Of a DNA stretch of 9,227 nucleotides, positions 6,582 through 9,227 are shown piece by piece. A program made the translations under genes and the position numbers. Below the pieces are notes generated by a model. It saw only the letters and a list, made by a program, of their open reading frames with translations, had not been told where the DNA came from and searched no databases. Every line of letters begins with the position of its first letter. Position 1 is the first letter of the stretch. The stretch spans positions 1-9,227 of the forward strand of contig CANHUD010000078.1 of assembly GCA_947463665.1 (NCBI GenBank), in the 5' to 3' direction. The DNA is from Sphingobacteriales bacterium. Its GTDB lineage: Bacteria; Bacteroidota; Bacteroidia; Chitinophagales; Chitinophagaceae.

Positions 6582-9214
6582 TTCTTGAAACACTACAGAT
6601 CGATGGTTTCGGACATTTTCAAGCCTATACCCTGGATAAGCTGAAACCCGGTTTCAATCTGATCACTGGTCAAAATGAAGCCGGAAAATCTACACTTCTT
6701 AACTTCATTCGGTTTACCCTGATGGGCTATCCGTCCCGAACCTCCGAACGATGTGAACCGATTCATGGAGGTAAGCATGGGGGCCGAATCCTCCTAAGTT
6801 TTCACAACGGTGACTCCGCCGTGCTGGAACGATTTGCCGGTAGCAAAGGAGGAACGATATCACTTCGGATCAATGATACGGTTTCGGATCCGCGGGTTTG
6901 GGAAAGCCTCATCAACCATGCCAACCCAATTTTATACCGAAACATTTATGGGATCAGTTTACATGAACTGTCGGATGCGCTCACAATAAAAGAAGCCGGA
7001 ATCGCTGATAAAATCCTAAGTATAGGGATCGGACTGGGTAGCGTTTCCGTGAAAGAGGTTACGCAGGCTTTACAGGATACTATCGTCTCCATCTACAAAA
7101 CCAATGGTAAAACACAACTACTGCCAGTCCTTCTGAAGCAGGTCGATGAACGAAAAGGGGAGTTGCAGAACGCCCGCATGCATCTTCCCCGTTATGAACA
7201 GCTTAGTATTGATATTGAAAAGCTGAAATCGTCACTCCTGGATATCAACAGCCGAATGCAGGAATTGAAAAAGAAAAAATGGTGGCTGGAAAGATGTGAA
7301 AAAGGCTATCCTATTGGAGAAGAGATCCTGCAACTGAATCGGCAACTAGAATCGCTGCCAATCAAAATAGACTGTCCGGAGAACAGCAAAGAAATGTTTG
7401 ACAGACTCGTCAACCGTAGAGCAATTGTAAAAGATACTATCCGAATTGTTTATCAGAATGCAGCAAACGATGGAATTGACCAGCTACAGGAGCAGCTTAA
7501 AGTCATAATGCCAGATGCATCTATTCTCTCCAAAAAGTTTTTGATTAATGAACTACGGGATAATCTTTCCCTATTTGAATCAGAATTATCCATTTACAGA
7601 AATACGAGCCGGCAAATTGAGCAGGGAAACGATAAAATAAAACAGTCATTAATAGACTTGGGTACGCCCTGGTCCTTAGAAATTCTGGAAACAATAACGG
7701 GTATAGAAGATAAAAAACAAAGAATCGCTGTTTTTCAAAACGAATCACAGGAACTTACACAAAATATTCTCCGATGTGAAACCCGTATGCAGGATCGACC
7801 ATCTCCTTCGTGGTGGAGCAGATTCCAACCCATCCAACTCATTGCCATCTCCTGTATAATAATGGCCATTCCTCTACTTTATTATGCGTGGCCTTTTTCA
7901 GCTGCCTTGTTTGTACTGTCGTTGATCCTGTTTATTTTCCGAAGGTATTTCGAACGGCCTGTGCCTGATCTTTTACGGATACAACTTGATGCGTTACTCG
8001 TACAGAAACAGGAACTGGAGAATCGCTACCGCACATTCCTTCGTGAAGATCTTTTGTTGTCTGAAAACCTTGCCATACAGACTGTTCAGCTTATTTTGAG
8101 CAATTTCGAACCACTTCGTGCTGAACTCAAACGGTACAATTCCCTGCAGGAAAATAACCAGACGGTCAGATTACACTTCCTTCAATCGTACCGGGAAAAG
8201 TTGCAATCTATTATTCCGAATTTTAAGGACGATGAACAGGTAAGAATTCATGTTCATTCTATTTCGGAAGTATTGGATAGAGAGCAGGAAACACATCGAA
8301 GGGAGGAGCTTCTGAAGGAAAAGCTGCTGGTAAAAGAAGCAGAGGCCGATCAGCTGTTGGATGAATTGGAGCAAATTCAGACAGAAATAAAAAATCTGTT
8401 AGAAATATGTCAGACAAATACAGAAGCAGAATTTGAACACAAGTATGAATTAGAAGCTAGGGCACGAAGACTCCGTACTATTTGGTCCGACAAATGGAAT
8501 ACACTGGAATTGATGGTAGGGCAGGGAAGAGTAGATGCTTTTTTTGATGAAATACGATCAGCGGAATTACCTGCTATTCAGTCGGATATAAACCAATTGG
8601 AGAGTACTGTCAGAGATTTAGAAAAGCTGTTGAATGAACAGTACGAGCAGCTGGGAAAAAGCAAAAATGAACAGGAATCATTGGTTGACATGGCAAATCT
8701 AAGTTCATTGGGTACAAGGCTGGAAACAGAAAAACAGAAATTGAAGCAGGCATGGATGAATTGGCTTTCCGGTAAACTGGCAATGGATGCTTTTAACCAG
8801 GTGAAGCAGCAATATGAAAAAGAACAGCAACCCTCTGTGATCCAAAAGGCAGGAGAGTTTTTCCGGTTGGTAACCAATGGAAGATATAGCCGTATGCAGC
8901 TGTCGATGGAAGACCAATCGGTCTGGGTTATAGATCCAATGGAAAGAGTAAAATCTATCGAGCAGTTAAGTAGGGGAACGAAAGAACAATTACTGATATG
9001 TCTCAGACTGGCACTCATAGAGGAATACGAAAAGAAAAGCGAGCCATTGCCCCTGGTGCTGGATGATATTCTCGTAAACAGTGATCCGGAAAGGATCCGG
9101 GCCATGACCCGCCTGCTGGAAGAATTTGCTGGAGGACGGCAGGTCATCCTGTTTACCTGTCATCCGTATGTATCAGACTATTTTTCTGAGAAGGTGAATC
9201 GGTTATATTGTTAA
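6578..9214 (+). CDS. yhaN: YhaN-type SMC-like ATPase, partner of YhaO
   Basis: ATP-driven Rad50/SbcC-like partner of the nuclease. Walker A is at residues 31-39 (GQNEAGKST). The ABC signature is at 797-804 (LSRGTKEQ), Walker B at 824-830 (LPLVLDD, with D830 in the catalytic-acid position), and the switch histidine is H862 (TCHP). Between the ATPase halves run two long charged helical arms (about 181-405 and 462-760) expected to form an antiparallel coiled coil. At the turn, two hydrophobic helices (about 419-435 and 438-455) form a membrane hairpin followed by basic residues FRRYFERP. No CxxC zinc hook is present. At 878 residues it is slightly shorter than I recall for Bacillus YhaN. The frame is intact from the ATGA overlap with yhaO to TAA. 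This architecture predicts a complex tethered to the inner membrane by the apex of the coiled coil, with heads and nuclease in the cytoplasm. The cellular role of this subfamily is poorly defined compared with SbcCD. Confidence 0.93.
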   Translation: MILETLQIDGFGHFQAYTLDKLKPGFNLITGQNEAGKSTLLNFIRFTLMGYPSRTSERCEPIHGGKHGGRILLSFHNGDSAVLERFAGSKGGTISLRINDTVSDPRVWESLINHANPILYRNIYGISLHELSDALTIKEAGIADKILSIGIGLGSVSVKEVTQALQDTIVSIYKTNGKTQLLPVLLKQVDERKGELQNARMHLPRYEQLSIDIEKLKSSLLDINSRMQELKKKKWWLERCEKGYPIGEEILQLNRQLESLPIKIDCPENSKEMFDRLVNRRAIVKDTIRIVYQNAANDGIDQLQEQLKVIMPDASILSKKFLINELRDNLSLFESELSIYRNTSRQIEQGNDKIKQSLIDLGTPWSLEILETITGIEDKKQRIAVFQNESQELTQNILRCETRMQDRPSPSWWSRFQPIQLIAISCIIMAIPLLYYAWPFSAALFVLSLILFIFRRYFERPVPDLLRIQLDALLVQKQELENRYRTFLREDLLLSENLAIQTVQLILSNFEPLRAELKRYNSLQENNQTVRLHFLQSYREKLQSIIPNFKDDEQVRIHVHSISEVLDREQETHRREELLKEKLLVKEAEADQLLDELEQIQTEIKNLLEICQTNTEAEFEHKYELEARARRLRTIWSDKWNTLELMVGQGRVDAFFDEIRSAELPAIQSDINQLESTVRDLEKLLNEQYEQLGKSKNEQESLVDMANLSSLGTRLETEKQKLKQAWMNWLSGKLAMDAFNQVKQQYEKEQQPSVIQKAGEFFRLVTNGRYSRMQLSMEDQSVWVIDPMERVKSIEQLSRGTKEQLLICLRLALIEEYEKKSEPLPLVLDDILVNSDPERIRAMTRLLEEFAGGRQVILFTCHPYVSDYFSEKVNRLYC

Positions 9215-9227
9215 GTCGGCAGGTACA

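Noticed and set aside
8578..9147. 189-codon open frame on the minus strand
   Set aside because: It is antisense to the conserved ATPase head of yhaN, with a serine/cysteine-rich translation typical of a shadow frame.

Overview
The window looks like a piece of a Bacteroidota chromosome, possibly a Chitinophaga-like soil bacterium. This rests on moderate GC outside one AT-rich block, the near absence of Shine-Dalgarno sequences before any start, and the gene families present. No RNA gene, transposase, CRISPR array or phage gene is visible. The assignment is an inference from style, not from a marker gene.

Layout. (1) Bases 1-840 (+): a SAM-dependent methyltransferase whose frame is still open at the left edge, so its true start may lie outside. 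(2) 854-2131 (-): a full-length flavin-containing monooxygenase, convergent with the methyltransferase across 13 bases. (3) 2186-5201 (-): a compact, AT-rich, probably horizontally acquired block of three genes transcribed leftward. It holds a 618-residue multidomain glycosyltransferase followed by two different small PAPS-dependent sulfotransferases, with a 17-base overlap and a 9-base gap between them. The monooxygenase lies 54 bases further downstream on the same strand and could be cotranscribed, but its GC is much higher. (4) 5319-9214 (+): an ordinary housekeeping pair, a YhaO-type Mre11/SbcD nuclease and a YhaN-type SMC-like ATPase, overlapping by 4 bases (ATGA).

How they work together. 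The glycosyltransferase and sulfotransferases together suggest synthesis and O-sulfation of a surface or secreted glycan (or glycolipid). The glycosyltransferase would add sugar and the sulfotransferases would transfer sulfate from PAPS. No PAPS-making genes, export genes or polymerase are in the window. YhaO and YhaN should form a nuclease-ATPase complex on DNA ends, and YhaN carries a two-helix membrane hairpin at the midpoint of its coiled coil, so the complex is probably membrane-attached.

Most unusual spot. The start of the glycosyltransferase gene has no usable ATG in frame. An ATG-started 33-codon reading frame just upstream, in another frame, and an imperfect ~46-base tandem duplication suggest that the 5' end was duplicated and frame-shifted, leaving TTG codons as the only in-frame starts. 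A C8 homopolymer inside one sulfotransferase is a second possible source of on/off variation.
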